Shown piece after piece: positions 10,264-20,216 of a stretch of DNA of 64,000 nucleotides (within the stretch, counting starts at the first letter, position 1; the number at the start of each line of letters is the position of its first letter). Below the pieces are notes generated by a model. The model ran no database searches and was not told the DNA's origin. It saw only the letters and a list, made by a program, of their open reading frames with translations. The translations under genes were made by a program, and so were the position numbers. This stretch comes from Rhizobium sp. NFR03 (lineage in GTDB: Bacteria > Pseudomonadota > Alphaproteobacteria > Rhizobiales > Rhizobiaceae), in contig NZ_FOGR01000010.1 of NCBI RefSeq assembly GCF_900111275.1, forward strand, positions 1 to 64,000. Direction: 5' to 3'.

Positions 10264-11214
10264 TCAGAGAAGCGCCTTCAGTTCCGGCAGCTTCTCGTTC
10301 ACCAGCCAGCCATAATAATTTTCCTCCGGCCATTCCACCGTGCCCGAGCGGTTCTTCGCTGCGAGCGCCGCTGCACGCTGGTCCGGATTGCCGATGTTGT
10401 AGAGCGTCGCGGTGATGCCGGGATTGTTGGAGATATCGATGTCGGCCACAGAACGGTAGACGTCGATGGAGTGGCGGATGACGGCGGCCATGTAGGCGAG
10501 CGACTGATCGGGATCCATGATCGCCTTGTAGACCTCGGCCGCACTGTTTTCGTCCAGCCGCTCATAACCGGATACCCGCGCAACGGTGTCGGTCATCATC
10601 AGGGCCGTCAGCGGATTGATCTGGCCGAGGCCGAAGGTCTGGCCGGCATAGAAGGGCTGGAAGAAGACAGCAGAGAATCGGTTGTTCGGAAACGATGTTC
10701 CCCCCACCGTCTCGCCGCGGAACGTCTTGTCCCAGACGCTTTCGCGGCAGCTCCAGAGGGCGTAGGACCCCTTCTTGTCCGCGCAGACGGAAAATTGCGG
10801 GCGATCAACGAAATCGGCAACCGATTCACCCTCATAGGCGAAACGGAAGCTGTCGCCGGCATAGGCCGCCGCCTTGACGTAGTAGGATTGCAGCCGGTCA
10901 TAGGCGTCGACATTATAGGTGTGTTCGCCGACGATGGCGCCGACCATATGGATCGGATCGATGCCATAGGCGCGCGCCGTGGACTTGATCTTGCCCATCA
11001 GCTTGCTGTCGGTTGCCAGAAGCTGGCGGACCTTCTCGTACTTTGCGTCGAATGTCGACTTTCCCGCCTTGGTGCGGCGAACCGATGCGCCGGGCACCGA
11101 GGGCTGCTCCGCATTGCGGTTGCCCTCCGGCATGACGCGTATCTCCGCTCTCGCCGGCGCGCCCGAGGCGATCAGGGCGGTTATGAGGGCGAGAACGGGA
11201 ACGAGTTTGCGCAA
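10264..11214 (-). CDS. DUF1402 exported protein, probable lytic transglycosylase fold
   Basis: About 316 residues with a Sec signal peptide (hydrophobic core VPVLALITALIASGAP, cleavage after ARA). I recognise DUF1402, a family of unknown function. The mature region nevertheless resembles SLT-type lytic transglycosylases: AYGIDPIHMVGAIVGEHTYN, with Glu97 in the place of the catalytic acid, and later FGLGQINPLTAL, like the SLT GLMQI...TA motif. The frame is open to 11301, but the TTG at 11214 has a GGAG site 9 nt upstream and puts the signal peptide at the N-terminus, so I prefer it. A periplasmic peptidoglycan-cleaving role is an inference. Confidence 0.72.
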   Translation of the reverse strand: MRKLVPVLALITALIASGAPARAEIRVMPEGNRNAEQPSVPGASVRRTKAGKSTFDAKYEKVRQLLATDSKLMGKIKSTARAYGIDPIHMVGAIVGEHTYNVDAYDRLQSYYVKAAAYAGDSFRFAYEGESVADFVDRPQFSVCADKKGSYALWSCRESVWDKTFRGETVGGTSFPNNRFSAVFFQPFYAGQTFGLGQINPLTALMMTDTVARVSGYERLDENSAAEVYKAIMDPDQSLAYMAAVIRHSIDVYRSVADIDISNNPGITATLYNIGNPDQRAAALAAKNRSGTVEWPEENYYGWLVNEKLPELKALL

Positions 11215-11381
11215 GGCTTCAGTCTCCAAACGGTGCGGCGGTTCGCGCACGTGATGCGGCGTAAAGGTGTCGGAATCATGCCACCGGGCATGATCCTGCA
11301 TTCCTCCGCCATTCCAGGCCTCTCTGCAACCGCTTCCTCTACGTCGATGCAGCGGCGCGAAGGTAGCGGCCCAGCGGTTCG

Positions 11382-12689
11382 TCAGAGGATGTAGCGCGAG
11401 AGGTCCGTGTTGGCAGCGAGATCGCCAACATGCTTGCGCACATATTCGGCATCGATGTTCAGTTCCTCGCCCGACTTATCCGGCGCGGCAAACGAGATTT
11501 CGTCGAGCACGCGTTCCATGACCGTCTGCAGGCGACGCGCGCCGATGTTCTCGACACTCGAATTCAGATGCACCGCGACATCCGCCAGCGCATCGAGCGC
11601 ATCGTCGGAGAAGTCGAGGACGACGCCTTCGGTTTCCAGCAGCGCCTTGTACTGGCGGATCAGGCTCGCCTCGGTTTCCGTCAGGATGCGGCGGAAGTCT
11701 TCCTTGGTCAGCGCCTTCAGTTCCACCCGGATCGGGAGGCGGCCCTGAAGTTCGGGCAGAAGATCGGATGGCTTCGACACATGGAAAGCGCCGGACGCGA
11801 TAAAGAGGATGTGGTCCGTCTTCACAGGCCCGTATTTCGTCGCGACCGTGGTGCCCTCGACCAGCGGCAGCAGGTCGCGCTGCACGCCTTCGCGCGACAC
11901 GCCGGCGCCCATGCCGCCGTCACGTGCTGCGATCTTGTCGATTTCGTCCAGAAAGACGATGCCGTCGTTCTCTGCCGAGCGAACGGCTTCGCGCTGGATC
12001 TGCTCATTGTCGAGCAACTTGTCGGATTCGTCGTCGATCAGGAGCGCGTAGGACTGCTTGACCGTCGTGCGCACCTTCTTCGTGCGGGCACCCATGGCCT
12101 TGCCGAACATTTCCGACAGGTTGAGCACGCCGATATTGGCGCCGGGCATGCCGGGGATCTCGAAGCCGCCGCCGGGGCTCGCCGTGTCCGCGACCTCGAT
12201 GTCGATTTCCTTGTCGTCCAACTCGTTGTCGCGCAGCTTGCGGCGGAAGCTGTCGCGGGTGGCGGGCGAGGCGGTGCTGCCGACCAGCGCGTCGAGCACA
12301 CGCTCCTCGGCATTCTGGTGCGCCTTCGCCTTGACCTCGCCGCGCTTCTTCTCGCGCACGAGGCCGATGCCGACCTCGACCAGATCGCGGATGATCTGTT
12401 CGACATCGCGCCCGACATAGCCGACTTCGGTGAATTTCGTAGCCTCGACCTTGATGAAGGGGGCGCCTGCGAGCTTGGCGAGGCGCCGCGAAATCTCCGT
12501 CTTGCCGACACCGGTCGGTCCGATCATCAGAATGTTCTTCGGCATCACCTCATCGCGCAGCTCGTCGGGAAGCTGCTGGCGGCGCCAGCGGTTGCGAAGG
12601 GCGATAGCAACGGCGCGTTTCGCATCGTGCTGGCCGATGATGTAGCGGTCGAGTTCGGAAACGATCTCGCGGGGGGAAAAGGTTGTCAT
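11382..12689 (-). CDS. hslU: HslU, ATPase/unfoldase subunit of the HslUV protease
   Basis: 435-residue Clp/HSP100-type AAA+ unfoldase that feeds substrates to the HslV peptidase. The N-terminus has [16 protein letters not shown], Walker A is [10 protein letters not shown], Walker B is [11 protein letters not shown], and the C-terminal tail ends in DLSRYIL, the type of hydrophobic tail that docks into HslV. Its ATG overlaps the stop of the preceding acetyltransferase gene (ATGA), so hslV, the acetyltransferase and hslU are translationally coupled. Confidence 0.97.
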   Translation of the reverse strand: MTTFSPREIVSELDRYIIGQHDAKRAVAIALRNRWRRQQLPDELRDEVMPKNILMIGPTGVGKTEISRRLAKLAGAPFIKVEATKFTEVGYVGRDVEQIIRDLVEVGIGLVREKKRGEVKAKAHQNAEERVLDALVGSTASPATRDSFRRKLRDNELDDKEIDIEVADTASPGGGFEIPGMPGANIGVLNLSEMFGKAMGARTKKVRTTVKQSYALLIDDESDKLLDNEQIQREAVRSAENDGIVFLDEIDKIAARDGGMGAGVSREGVQRDLLPLVEGTTVATKYGPVKTDHILFIASGAFHVSKPSDLLPELQGRLPIRVELKALTKEDFRRILTETEASLIRQYKALLETEGVVLDFSDDALDALADVAVHLNSSVENIGARRLQTVMERVLDEISFAAPDKSGEELNIDAEYVRKHVGDLAANTDLSRYIL

Positions 12690-13240
12690 ACTGTATCCGT
12701 TTCTTCAATCTGGGCATCCAGCGCCATGAGATGGGCCGGACCGTAAAGGCTGTGACGCTGGTCGACGAAGCGGAATCCGGCTTTCTCATAAGCCCGGATC
12801 GCGCGGGAATTCTCGGGGTGCGGATCTATGACGATGCGCTTGGTGCCATCGGCGAATAGCCGGGCCGCAAGGCTGGCGGCTATTCGGCCGCCATGGCCTC
12901 TGCCGGTTTCCTCGCCCAAGCCGATCAACATGTCGAGACCGATCGTTCCTGCCGGCTGGTCGCGATAGGGATGGTCCGCCTCGCCGTGCGGATCGTAGGT
13001 CTGGAGGTAGGCGATCGGCCGTTCGTTCCACTCCACGATCATCGGCTTCGTCTCCCCCGTCTTCATAGCTTGTGCCTTCATCGCTTGCGCCTTCATCGCT
13101 CGGGCGATGGCTGCAAGCTCGACATCCACTGCACCCCACCATTCGGTGACATGCGGCTCGCCGAGCCACTGCGCCAGCCGCGGAAAATCCTCGTGGCGCA
13201 GGGCGCGAAAGACGTAAGGGTCGCCGGGCTCAGGCGGCAT
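12686..13240 (-). CDS. GNAT acetyltransferase, AAC(6')-like, between hslV and hslU
   Basis: 184-residue GNAT-fold acetyltransferase resembling the aminoglycoside 6'-N-acetyltransferase branch: [35 protein letters not shown], the acetyl-CoA loop GRGHGGR, and [14 protein letters not shown]. It overlaps hslV by 11 nt and hslU by 4 nt, so it is an integral part of the hslVU operon. True substrate unknown; a drug-resistance role should not be assumed. An odd feature is a 15-nt tandem repeat at 13061-13096 that encodes AMKAQ-type repeats between residues 48 and 60. Confidence 0.82.
   Translation of the reverse strand: MPPEPGDPYVFRALRHEDFPRLAQWLGEPHVTEWWGAVDVELAAIARAMKAQAMKAQAMKTGETKPMIVEWNERPIAYLQTYDPHGEADHPYRDQPAGTIGLDMLIGLGEETGRGHGGRIAASLAARLFADGTKRIVIDPHPENSRAIRAYEKAGFRFVDQRHSLYGPAHLMALDAQIEETDTV
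13061..13096 (-). repeat. 15-nt in-frame tandem repeat in the GNAT gene
   Basis: Two and a fraction copies of a 15-nt unit (beginning ATGAAGGC on the minus strand) encode [12 protein letters not shown]. The repeat stays in frame, so copy-number change would lengthen or shorten a helical linker without disrupting the protein. Confidence 0.7.
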
Positions 13241-13787
13241 CCAGCGTCTCGACGACGATATTGCCGTTGGTATAGACGCAGATATCGCCAGCGATCTCCA
13301 TGGCGCGACGGGCGATTTCCTCGGCTGTGCGATCCGAATCCATCAGCGCGCGGGCGGCGGCATAGGCGTAGTTGCCACCCGAACCGATGGCGATGGTACC
13401 GTGTTCCGGCTCCAGCACGTCGCCATTGCCGGTGATCGCCAGCGTGATCGACTTGTCGGCGACCAGCATCATCGCTTCGAGGTTGCGCAGGTACTTGTTT
13501 GTCCGCCAGTCCTTAGCGAGTTCGACGGCTGCCCGCATCAGCTGGTCGGGATACTGTTCCAGCTTGGCTTCGAGCCGCTCGAGAAGCGTGAAGGCATCGG
13601 CCGTGGCGCCGGCGAAGCCCGCGATGACCTGGCCCTTGCCGAGCCGGCGCACCTTGCGGGCATTGCCCTTCATGACTGTCTGGCCGAGACTGACCTGGCC
13701 GTCGCCGGCCATGACCACCTGGCCGCCCTTGCGCACGGTGATGATCGTGGTCGCATGCATGGTTCCGTAGGGGTTATGTTCGCTCAT
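13230..13787 (-). CDS. hslV: HslV, peptidase subunit of the HslUV protease
   Basis: 185-residue threonine peptidase of the proteasome-like HslUV complex. The sequence [25 protein letters not shown] contains the Thr that becomes the N-terminal nucleophile after propeptide removal, and [14 protein letters not shown] is typical. The frame is open upstream to 13880, but homology starts at the ATG at 13787 ([14 protein letters not shown]). It is the first gene of a coupled hslV-GNAT-hslU operon and diverges from hisB; the roughly 210-bp gap should hold both promoters. Confidence 0.96.
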   Translation of the reverse strand: MSEHNPYGTMHATTIITVRKGGQVVMAGDGQVSLGQTVMKGNARKVRRLGKGQVIAGFAGATADAFTLLERLEAKLEQYPDQLMRAAVELAKDWRTNKYLRNLEAMMLVADKSITLAITGNGDVLEPEHGTIAIGSGGNYAYAAARALMDSDRTAEEIARRAMEIAGDICVYTNGNIVVETLDAA

Positions 13788-13997
13788 GAACGTCCTGTTG
13801 CTTTCCGCTCCGGCACTGTTCCTGGAGCGTTTGAATGCTTGATGTCGCGATCTATGTAAGAATGGCTGCGGCGATTGCAAAGGGTGCCGTCGAGGGTGCG
13901 CGCGTGCCGTGCGGCCAGCAGCCGTACCCGGATAATCGAAGCTGGATATTTGCCGGCCGGCCTGATATCAGGCGACTTTCACAGACCGGAGTTCCCG

Positions 13998-14603
13998 ATG
14001 GCAGAGGCAGAAGGCCGCAGCGGCAGCATATCCCGCAAGACCAACGAGACGTCCGTCTCCGTGTCCGTCGCGATCGACGGCACCGGGACCTCGACCATCT
14101 CGACCGGCGTCGGCTTCTTCGACCATATGCTCGACCAGCTGTCGCGCCATTCCCTGATCGACATGACGATCGAGGCGAAGGGCGACCTTCACGTGGACGA
14201 TCATCACACTGTCGAGGATACCGGCATCGCCATCGGCCAGGCCATCGCGAAGGCGCTCGGCGACCGGCGCGGCATTACGCGCTACGCGTCGATCGACCTT
14301 GCCATGGACGAGACGATGACGCGGGCGGCGGTGGACGTTTCCGGGCGTCCGTTCCTCGTCTGGAACGTTGCATTCTCCTCGCCGAAGATCGGAACGTTCG
14401 ACACGGAGCTGGTGCGGGAGTTCTTCCACGCGCTGGCGCAGAATGCCGGTATCACGCTGCATATCCAGAACATCTACGGCGCGAACAACCATCATATCGC
14501 CGAGACGTGCTTCAAGGCGGTGGCCCGTGTCCTGCGCACGGCAACCGAAATCGATCCCCGTCAGGCCGGCCGTATTCCTTCCACCAAGGGAACGCTGGCC
14601 TAA
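13998..14603 (+). CDS. hisB: Imidazoleglycerol-phosphate dehydratase
   Basis: 201-residue monofunctional HisB, which dehydrates imidazoleglycerol phosphate to imidazoleacetol phosphate in histidine synthesis. Metal-binding motifs are clear: [28 protein letters not shown] and [12 protein letters not shown]. The ATG at 13998 has a GGAG site 6 nt upstream; the open frame continues back to 13875 without homology. First gene of the his cluster in this window. Confidence 0.96.
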   Translation: MAEAEGRSGSISRKTNETSVSVSVAIDGTGTSTISTGVGFFDHMLDQLSRHSLIDMTIEAKGDLHVDDHHTVEDTGIAIGQAIAKALGDRRGITRYASIDLAMDETMTRAAVDVSGRPFLVWNVAFSSPKIGTFDTELVREFFHALAQNAGITLHIQNIYGANNHHIAETCFKAVARVLRTATEIDPRQAGRIPSTKGTLA

Positions 14604-14725
14604 AGCCGCACTCTTCCGCAATGTGGACGCTGGCAGGCGTGTAAACGGCCCATTCCCGAGGATGCGCCGCCACGTCGAGACACTTCCGATTGAGAGAAGA
14701 CCTATCTGTTGAGAGCAGGCTGCCT

Positions 14726-15208
14726 ATGACACCGTTTCTCGTCTATCTCCCGCCCGGCGCGCGGCGCGACAGCGCGGATGCGATCTTTGTCGCCGACCGT
14801 TTTGCCTGGCCTGCCTTCGTCTTTCCCGCCTTCTGGCTTTTCTTCAAGCGTCAATGGGCTGCCGGCATTGCCGTCTTCATTCTTCAGAGTGCCATGACGG
14901 CGGCTGGCGGACTGGCCGGTGCCGGGCTTGCCGCCATCCTCATCGAACTGGCGCTGCGGCTTCTCGTGGCGCTGGAAGGCCCGACCTATCTCGCCTATCG
15001 GCTGGAAAAACGTGGATTTACACTTGCAGCCGTCGTGCCGGCTCCTGATCTGAAAACAGCCGAGGCGATCTATGGCGCGACGCTCCAGGATCTCGCCACC
15101 GATCCCGCCTTGCCTCTGCCGCGTCTCGGGCCCGGGTGGAACAATAGCCAGACCATCGACCCTGCCAATCCGGGCTTCGGCCTGTTCGACACCTACGGGA
15201 GCCGCTGA
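14726..15208 (+). CDS. DUF2628 membrane protein inside the his cluster
   Basis: 160-residue protein that I assign to the DUF2628 group: an N-terminal TPFLVYLPPGARRDSADAIFVADRF followed by two or three hydrophobic segments (about residues 32-90) and a short polar C-terminus. Function unknown. It lies between hisB and hisH and its TGA overlaps the hisH ATG by one base (TGATG), so it is transcribed and probably translated with the histidine genes. Start set at the ATG at 14726, downstream of a short AGG-containing site; 14690 is a less likely alternative. Confidence 0.75.
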   Translation: MTPFLVYLPPGARRDSADAIFVADRFAWPAFVFPAFWLFFKRQWAAGIAVFILQSAMTAAGGLAGAGLAAILIELALRLLVALEGPTYLAYRLEKRGFTLAAVVPAPDLKTAEAIYGATLQDLATDPALPLPRLGPGWNNSQTIDPANPGFGLFDTYGSR

Positions 15209-15858
15209 TGCGCGTTGCGATCATCGATTACGGATCCGGAAACCTTCGTTCCGCCACCAAGGCCTTCGAGCGCGCCGCGCGCGAGGCCGGCATCGATGCC
15301 GAGATCGACCTCACGGACAAAGTGGACCGCGTTGCCACCGCCGACCGGATCGTGCTGCCGGGCGTTGGCGCCTATGCCGATTGCCGGGCCGGTCTCTCCG
15401 CTGTTGCCGGCATGAGCGAAGCCATCATCGAAGGTGTCGAGAAGGCGGGCAAGCCGTTCCTCGGCATCTGCGTCGGCATGCAGCTGATGGCCTCGCGCGG
15501 GCTGGAGAAGGCGACGACGCAGGGTTTCGGCTGGATCAAGGGGGACGTCATCGAGATGAAACCGGCGGATAGCACGCTGAAAATTCCGCAGATCGGCTGG
15601 AACACGTTGACCCTCAACCGGCCGCATACGCTCTTCGAGGGCATTCCGACCGGGCCGGATGGGTTGCATGCCTATTTCGTGCATTCCTACCATCTTGCAA
15701 CCGAGAATCCCGAGGACCTCGTCGCAACCACGACCTATGGCGAACCCGTGACCGCCTTCGTCGCCCATGAGAACAAGGCAGGTGCTCAGTTCCACCCGGA
15801 AAAGAGCCAGACGCTCGGCCTCGCGCTTTTGACCAATTTCCTGCGCTGGAAGCCCTGA
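15208..15858 (+). CDS. hisH: Imidazole glycerol phosphate synthase, glutaminase subunit HisH
   Basis: 216-residue class I glutamine amidotransferase subunit that supplies ammonia to HisF. Start [17 protein letters not shown], nucleophile motif [11 protein letters not shown] (catalytic Cys), and the C-terminal His-Glu pair in AQFHPEKSQ. It shares the TGATG junction with DUF2628 and is followed one base later by hisA. Confidence 0.96.
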   Translation: MRVAIIDYGSGNLRSATKAFERAAREAGIDAEIDLTDKVDRVATADRIVLPGVGAYADCRAGLSAVAGMSEAIIEGVEKAGKPFLGICVGMQLMASRGLEKATTQGFGWIKGDVIEMKPADSTLKIPQIGWNTLTLNRPHTLFEGIPTGPDGLHAYFVHSYHLATENPEDLVATTTYGEPVTAFVAHENKAGAQFHPEKSQTLGLALLTNFLRWKP

Positions 15859-15859
15859 C

Positions 15860-16603
15860 ATGATCCTTTTTCCCGCGATCGACCTCAAAGACGGCGCCTG
15901 CGTGCGCCTCAAGCTCGGCGACATGGCAGAGGCCACGGTTTACAATCCGGATCCCGGAGCGCAGGCGAAGGCTTTTCAGGATCAGGGCTTCGAATGGCTG
16001 CACGTGGTTGATCTCAACGGCGCCTTCGCCGGTGAGACGGTCAACGGTGCGGCCGTCGAGGCGATCCTCCAGGCGACCACCAATCCGGTTCAGCTCGGCG
16101 GCGGCATCCGGACACTCACCCATATCGAGACGTGGCTCGCCAAGGGCCTCGCCCGCGTCATCCTCGGCACCGTCGCCGTGCGCGATCCGGCACTCGTGAA
16201 GGAGGCCTGCCGGCTGTTTCCCGGTAAGGTCGCGGTCGGCATCGATGCAAAGGGCGGCAAGGTCGCCGTCGAGGGCTGGGCGGAGGCGTCCGAGCTTGGC
16301 GTGATCGAGCTTGCCCAACGCTTCGAGGGTGCTGGCGTTGCGGCCATCATCTATACCGATATCGATCGCGACGGCATTCTCGCCGGGATCAACTGGGCCG
16401 GCACGCTGGCGCTTGCCGATGCGGTCGCCATTCCCGTCATCGCCTCCGGCGGCCTTGCCTCCATGGAGGATATCCACCGTCTGGCGGCACCCGACATGGC
16501 CAAGCTCGAAGGCGCGATCTCCGGCCGGGCGCTCTACGACGGGCGGATCGACCCAACCGAGGCGCTTGCCGTTCTCAACAGTGCAAGGGGACGCGCAGCA
16601 TGA
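15860..16603 (+). CDS. hisA: ProFAR isomerase HisA
   Basis: 247-residue (beta-alpha)8 barrel isomerase (phosphoribosylformimino-AICAR-P isomerase). The first catalytic Asp lies in [14 protein letters not shown] and the second in [10 protein letters not shown]; phosphate-binding loops are GGGIRT and ASGGLAS. The ATG follows the hisH stop by one base, and the TGA overlaps the hisF ATG (ATGA). Confidence 0.96.
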   Translation: MILFPAIDLKDGACVRLKLGDMAEATVYNPDPGAQAKAFQDQGFEWLHVVDLNGAFAGETVNGAAVEAILQATTNPVQLGGGIRTLTHIETWLAKGLARVILGTVAVRDPALVKEACRLFPGKVAVGIDAKGGKVAVEGWAEASELGVIELAQRFEGAGVAAIIYTDIDRDGILAGINWAGTLALADAVAIPVIASGGLASMEDIHRLAAPDMAKLEGAISGRALYDGRIDPTEALAVLNSARGRAA

Positions 16604-17409
16604 CCCTCAAGGCTCGTGTCATACCCTGCCTCGACGTCAAGGACGGCCGTGTCGTCAAAGGCGTCAGCTTCGTCGATCTGATCGATGCCGGAGACCCGGT
16701 CGAGTCCGCCAAGGCCTATGACGCAGCCGGTGCCGATGAGCTCTGCTTTCTCGACATCACCGCCTCTTCGGACGGCCGCGACACGATCTTCGACGTGGTG
16801 GAGCGCACCGCCGAACATTGCTTCATGCCGCTCACCGTCGGTGGCGGCGTGCGTAGCGTTGGCGATATCCGCCGGCTGCTGCTGGCCGGCGCAGACAAGG
16901 TGTCGATTAATTCGGCTGCCGTTCGCGATCCCGATTTCGTGGCGCAGGCGGCCGACAAGTTCGGCAACCAGTGCATTGTCGTCTCCATCGACGCCAAGCG
17001 ACGGGTGACGCCGGGGGCGGAGGGCACCAGCGCCTGGGAAATCTTCACCCATGGCGGACGCACGGCAACCGGCATCGACGCGGTCGATTTCGCAGCCCGC
17101 ATGGTCGAGCGGGGCGCAGGCGAACTGCTTGTGACCTCGATGGATCGTGACGGCAGCAAGATCGGCTACGACCTCGAGCTGACCCGCGCCATTGCCGACC
17201 GTGTAACGGTTCCCGTTATCGCGTCGGGTGGCGTCGGTACACTCGATCACATGGTGGAAGGCATTCGCGACGGCCATGCCACCGCCGTTCTCGCCGCCTC
17301 CATCTTCCATTTCGGCACCTACAGCATCGGCGAAGCCAAGCGCTACATGGCGGAACGCGGCATTCCCATGCGGCTCGACGGCTCGGCGCAGGAGGAGAGC
17401 ATCCTGTGA
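16600..17409 (+). CDS. hisF: Imidazole glycerol phosphate synthase, cyclase subunit HisF
   Basis: 269-residue cyclase subunit that partners HisH. Diagnostic segments are [37 protein letters not shown] and ASGGVG. The length is a little over the usual 252-258. Overlaps hisA by 4 nt and hisE by 4 nt, so hisA, hisF and hisE are translationally coupled. Confidence 0.96.
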   Translation: MTLKARVIPCLDVKDGRVVKGVSFVDLIDAGDPVESAKAYDAAGADELCFLDITASSDGRDTIFDVVERTAEHCFMPLTVGGGVRSVGDIRRLLLAGADKVSINSAAVRDPDFVAQAADKFGNQCIVVSIDAKRRVTPGAEGTSAWEIFTHGGRTATGIDAVDFAARMVERGAGELLVTSMDRDGSKIGYDLELTRAIADRVTVPVIASGGVGTLDHMVEGIRDGHATAVLAASIFHFGTYSIGEAKRYMAERGIPMRLDGSAQEESIL

Positions 17410-17726
17410 CAGCATTTTCGCTTTCCGATCTCGAAGCCATCGTTGCGGAGCGGGCAAAAGCCTCGCCCGAGACGTCCTGGACCGCCAAACTCGTTGAAAA
17501 GGGACAAGCGCGCGCTGCCAAGAAGCTCGGCGAAGAGGCTGTGGAAGCGGTCATCGCCGCTGTCTCCGGCGACCGCCGGGAACTCGTTTCCGAGAGTGCG
17601 GATCTGCTCTATCACCTGCTGGTGGTATTGAAAATTGCCGACGTTCCGTTACAGGAGGTCCTGGAGGAGCTTGAGGGACGCACTGTCCGGTCAGGCCTTG
17701 AGGAGAAGGCGAGCCGAAAGACGTGA
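17406..17726 (+). CDS. hisE: Phosphoribosyl-ATP pyrophosphatase HisE
   Basis: 106-residue stand-alone HisE (not fused to HisI), which hydrolyses PR-ATP to PR-AMP. The MazG-like helical core [13 protein letters not shown] and [14 protein letters not shown] are clear. Translation starts at the GTG that overlaps the hisF stop, and its own stop overlaps the GTG of coaA. Confidence 0.95.
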   Translation: MTAFSLSDLEAIVAERAKASPETSWTAKLVEKGQARAAKKLGEEAVEAVIAAVSGDRRELVSESADLLYHLLVVLKIADVPLQEVLEELEGRTVRSGLEEKASRKT

Positions 17727-18718
17727 CCATTGCGGCGCAGAACAGGGGGGAAGCGGATATGCCGGACGATCTCGGCAGGCGAGACTATTCCCCGTACCAC
17801 TTCTTCTCGGCCGAAGCGTGGTCGCAGTTTCGCGCGGACACCCCGCTGACGCTGACCGGTGACGAGGTTCGCCGCCTCCGCTCGCTGAACGACCCGATCG
17901 ACCTCGACGAAGTGCGGCGGATCTACCTGTCGCTGTCGCGCCTCTTGTCCACCCATGTCGAGGCATCACAGATCCTCTACGAGCAGCGCAAGCGCTTCCT
18001 CACGATCTCCGACGAGACCAAGACGCCGTTCGTGATCGGCATCGCCGGATCGGTGGCGGTCGGCAAATCGACCACGGCCCGTATCCTGGCCGAGCTTCTG
18101 TCGCGCTGGCCATCGAGCCCCAAGGTCGATCTGGTGACGACGGACGGGTTTCTCTACCCGAACGCCGTGCTGATGCGCGAGAACATCATGAACCGGAAGG
18201 GTTTTCCGGAAAGCTACGATATCGGCGCGCTCCTGCGCTTTCTCTCCGCCATCAAGGCCGGGCAGCCGAACGTGCAGGCGCCGAGCTATTCCCACCTCGT
18301 CTACGATGTGCTGCCCGACCAGTTTCAAGTGGTGGACCGGCCGGATATCCTGATCTTCGAGGGCATCAACGTGCTGCAATCGCGCGACCTGCCCGAAGAC
18401 GGCAAGATCGTGCCGATGGTGTCGGATTTCTTCGACTTCTCGATCTATATCGATGCCGACGAGAACCTGATCCATTCCTGGTATGTCGATCGCTTCATGC
18501 GGCTGCGCCAGACAGCCTTCAAGAACCCGGACTCCTTCTTCAAGCGCTATGCGGATGTCAGCGAGGAAGAGGCGCTGTCGATTGCCGAAGGGCTCTGGCA
18601 GAACACCAATCTGAAGAACCTGCGCCGCAATATCCTGCCGACCCGGCCGCGTGCGGATCTCATCCTGCAAAAGGGTACGGATCACCTCGTCCAGACGGTC
18701 GCGCTTCGCAAGCTCTAA
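17723..18718 (+). CDS. coaA: Pantothenate kinase type I
   Basis: 331-residue bacterial type I pantothenate kinase, catalysing the first step of coenzyme A synthesis. Walker A is [36 protein letters not shown] and [10 protein letters not shown] are family hallmarks. Starts at a GTG overlapping the hisE stop, so it is the last gene of the his transcript. Its stop lies only 4 bp from the stop of the convergent TsaE-kinase gene. Confidence 0.95.
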   Translation: MTIAAQNRGEADMPDDLGRRDYSPYHFFSAEAWSQFRADTPLTLTGDEVRRLRSLNDPIDLDEVRRIYLSLSRLLSTHVEASQILYEQRKRFLTISDETKTPFVIGIAGSVAVGKSTTARILAELLSRWPSSPKVDLVTTDGFLYPNAVLMRENIMNRKGFPESYDIGALLRFLSAIKAGQPNVQAPSYSHLVYDVLPDQFQVVDRPDILIFEGINVLQSRDLPEDGKIVPMVSDFFDFSIYIDADENLIHSWYVDRFMRLRQTAFKNPDSFFKRYADVSEEEALSIAEGLWQNTNLKNLRRNILPTRPRADLILQKGTDHLVQTVALRKL

Positions 18719-18722
18719 CCGC

Positions 18723-20216
18723 CTAGAGGAGGCCTGCTTCCTGAAGCCAGGCCTCCAGCGGAGCAAGAGAGGGATGATCCAGCGCTTCGCAGAGATAGGC
18801 AAAGGTGCGCGGCATGTGCTTCATATAGCCGGGCTTGCCATCCCGCTGCATCAGCCGCACCCAGATGCCGACCAGCTTGCAATTGCGCTGCGCGGCCATC
18901 AGGTGAAAATGCTCAAGGAAAGATGCTTCGTCGAACGGCCCCAAGCGGCGGCGCTCGGCAATGTAGGCATCGAGAACCGCCCGACCCAGATCCGGCGGGA
19001 TGGTGACGCGCGCATCCTGAACAAGCGAAGCCACGTCATAGGCGGTGGGGCCGATCATCGCATCCTGAAAATCGATGAGCGCCACGCGGTCGATGCCCGT
19101 CCTGCCCTTACGCCAGAGGATGTTGGGCGAATGGACATCGCGGAGAAGCAGGTGCTTCTCGCCGAGATCCGACAGGTCGATCAGCCGGTCCCAGACGGCA
19201 GCGTAGCTTTCACGCTCCTCCAGCGTTGCCGGCGCGCCGCGATGATGCGGCAGAAACCAGTCGAGGAGGAGCCTCGTCTCGATTTTGATCGCCGCCCGGT
19301 CGAAGGGCGGGACGACATGGACCTGCCCGTCGGACAGCGGAAGCCGGTCTTCCGGCGCGTTCGCGTGCAGCCGGGCAAGCAGGCGTGCCGTTTCGATGTA
19401 GCGTTCCCCGATAGGCGCACCCTCTGCATCGAGGACGCCTTCGGACCCGAGATCTTCCAGAAGCAGAAGGCCGGCGTCGATATCCTGCGCGAAGATCTCC
19501 GGCGCGCCGATGCCGCGCTCGCGCAGATACAGATCGATTGCGACAAAGGCGCCGACATCCTCGGCGATATGAGCGATCTGCTGGTAGTATTTTCCGTCTT
19601 CCAAGATCGGTCCCGGAACGGTCCGGGGCGCATCCATCAGGATCAGGTCTGGTCGTTCTGCCGGGCGAATACGCTCGTAGCCGCGCACGGAAGCATCACC
19701 GTTCAAATGCCGACGCTTGGCTTCCCGATGGCCGTGATCGCTGAGAAACTGGCGGATCGCAAGGCTGCGACGAATGCGCGATAGAATGGGCTCACTGCCG
19801 GAAAAGACAGCCATGCGGCCATCGCCATCCTGCTCAAGCGTCAGGACGACACTTTGTCTTGGGAGGTAACCTTCCGCCCGTTCCGGCCACTCGATCAGGC
19901 AGATGCCGTTTGCCGAGAGTTCGTCGAGGCCGAGTTCCAGCACTTCGCTCGCATCGCCCAGCCGGTAGAGATCGAAATGGGAGACGGGAATGCGCAGGTC
20001 GTAGGACTGGACCAGCGTAAAGGTCGGGCTCGGCACCTCCAGGAAGGGATCGTCGGCAACGGCCCGTATCAGCGCCCGGGCGAGGGTCGATTTTCCGGCA
20101 CCCAGATCACCCGAGAGGGCAATGGTGTCGCCGGCTTTGAGCGCAAGCGCCAGATCTTCGCCAAGCGTCATGGTGGCAGCTTCGTCCGGCAGCGGCAGGC
20201 GCAGCATCTCGATCAT
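18723..20216 (-). CDS. TsaE / AmgK-like phosphotransferase fusion
   Basis: 497-residue two-domain protein. Residues 1-150 are TsaE, the ATPase needed for the t6A37 tRNA modification: Walker A SGDLGAGKSTLARALIR and PSPTFTLVQSY. Residues about 165-497 form an APH-type kinase domain with catalytic loop LLRDVHSPNILW and metal-binding IDFQDAMIGP, closest to the AmgK anomeric sugar kinases of cell-wall recycling. The fused form is, as I recall, normal in rhizobia. Start chosen at the ATG overlapping the divL stop (ATGA); the frame is open to 20261. The MurU-like partner is not adjacent but 12 kb away (32016-32744). Confidence 0.9.
   Translation of the reverse strand: MIEMLRLPLPDEAATMTLGEDLALALKAGDTIALSGDLGAGKSTLARALIRAVADDPFLEVPSPTFTLVQSYDLRIPVSHFDLYRLGDASEVLELGLDELSANGICLIEWPERAEGYLPRQSVVLTLEQDGDGRMAVFSGSEPILSRIRRSLAIRQFLSDHGHREAKRRHLNGDASVRGYERIRPAERPDLILMDAPRTVPGPILEDGKYYQQIAHIAEDVGAFVAIDLYLRERGIGAPEIFAQDIDAGLLLLEDLGSEGVLDAEGAPIGERYIETARLLARLHANAPEDRLPLSDGQVHVVPPFDRAAIKIETRLLLDWFLPHHRGAPATLEERESYAAVWDRLIDLSDLGEKHLLLRDVHSPNILWRKGRTGIDRVALIDFQDAMIGPTAYDVASLVQDARVTIPPDLGRAVLDAYIAERRRLGPFDEASFLEHFHLMAAQRNCKLVGIWVRLMQRDGKPGYMKHMPRTFAYLCEALDHPSLAPLEAWLQEAGLL
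18728..18756. other. Strong hairpin at the convergent coaA / tsaE-kinase junction
   Basis: GGAGGCCT-GCTTC pairs with GAAGC-C-AGGCCTCC around a two-base loop, with one bulged base. It lies inside the last codons of the TsaE-kinase gene and 10 nt past the coaA stop. There is no T-run, so it is not a standard terminator. It could slow or protect coaA mRNA 3' ends, or mark a rearrangement junction. Confidence 0.5.

Noticed and set aside
12686-13240. Aminoglycoside resistance gene
   Set aside because: It is AAC(6')-like only at family level and sits in a housekeeping operon; nothing shows drug specificity.
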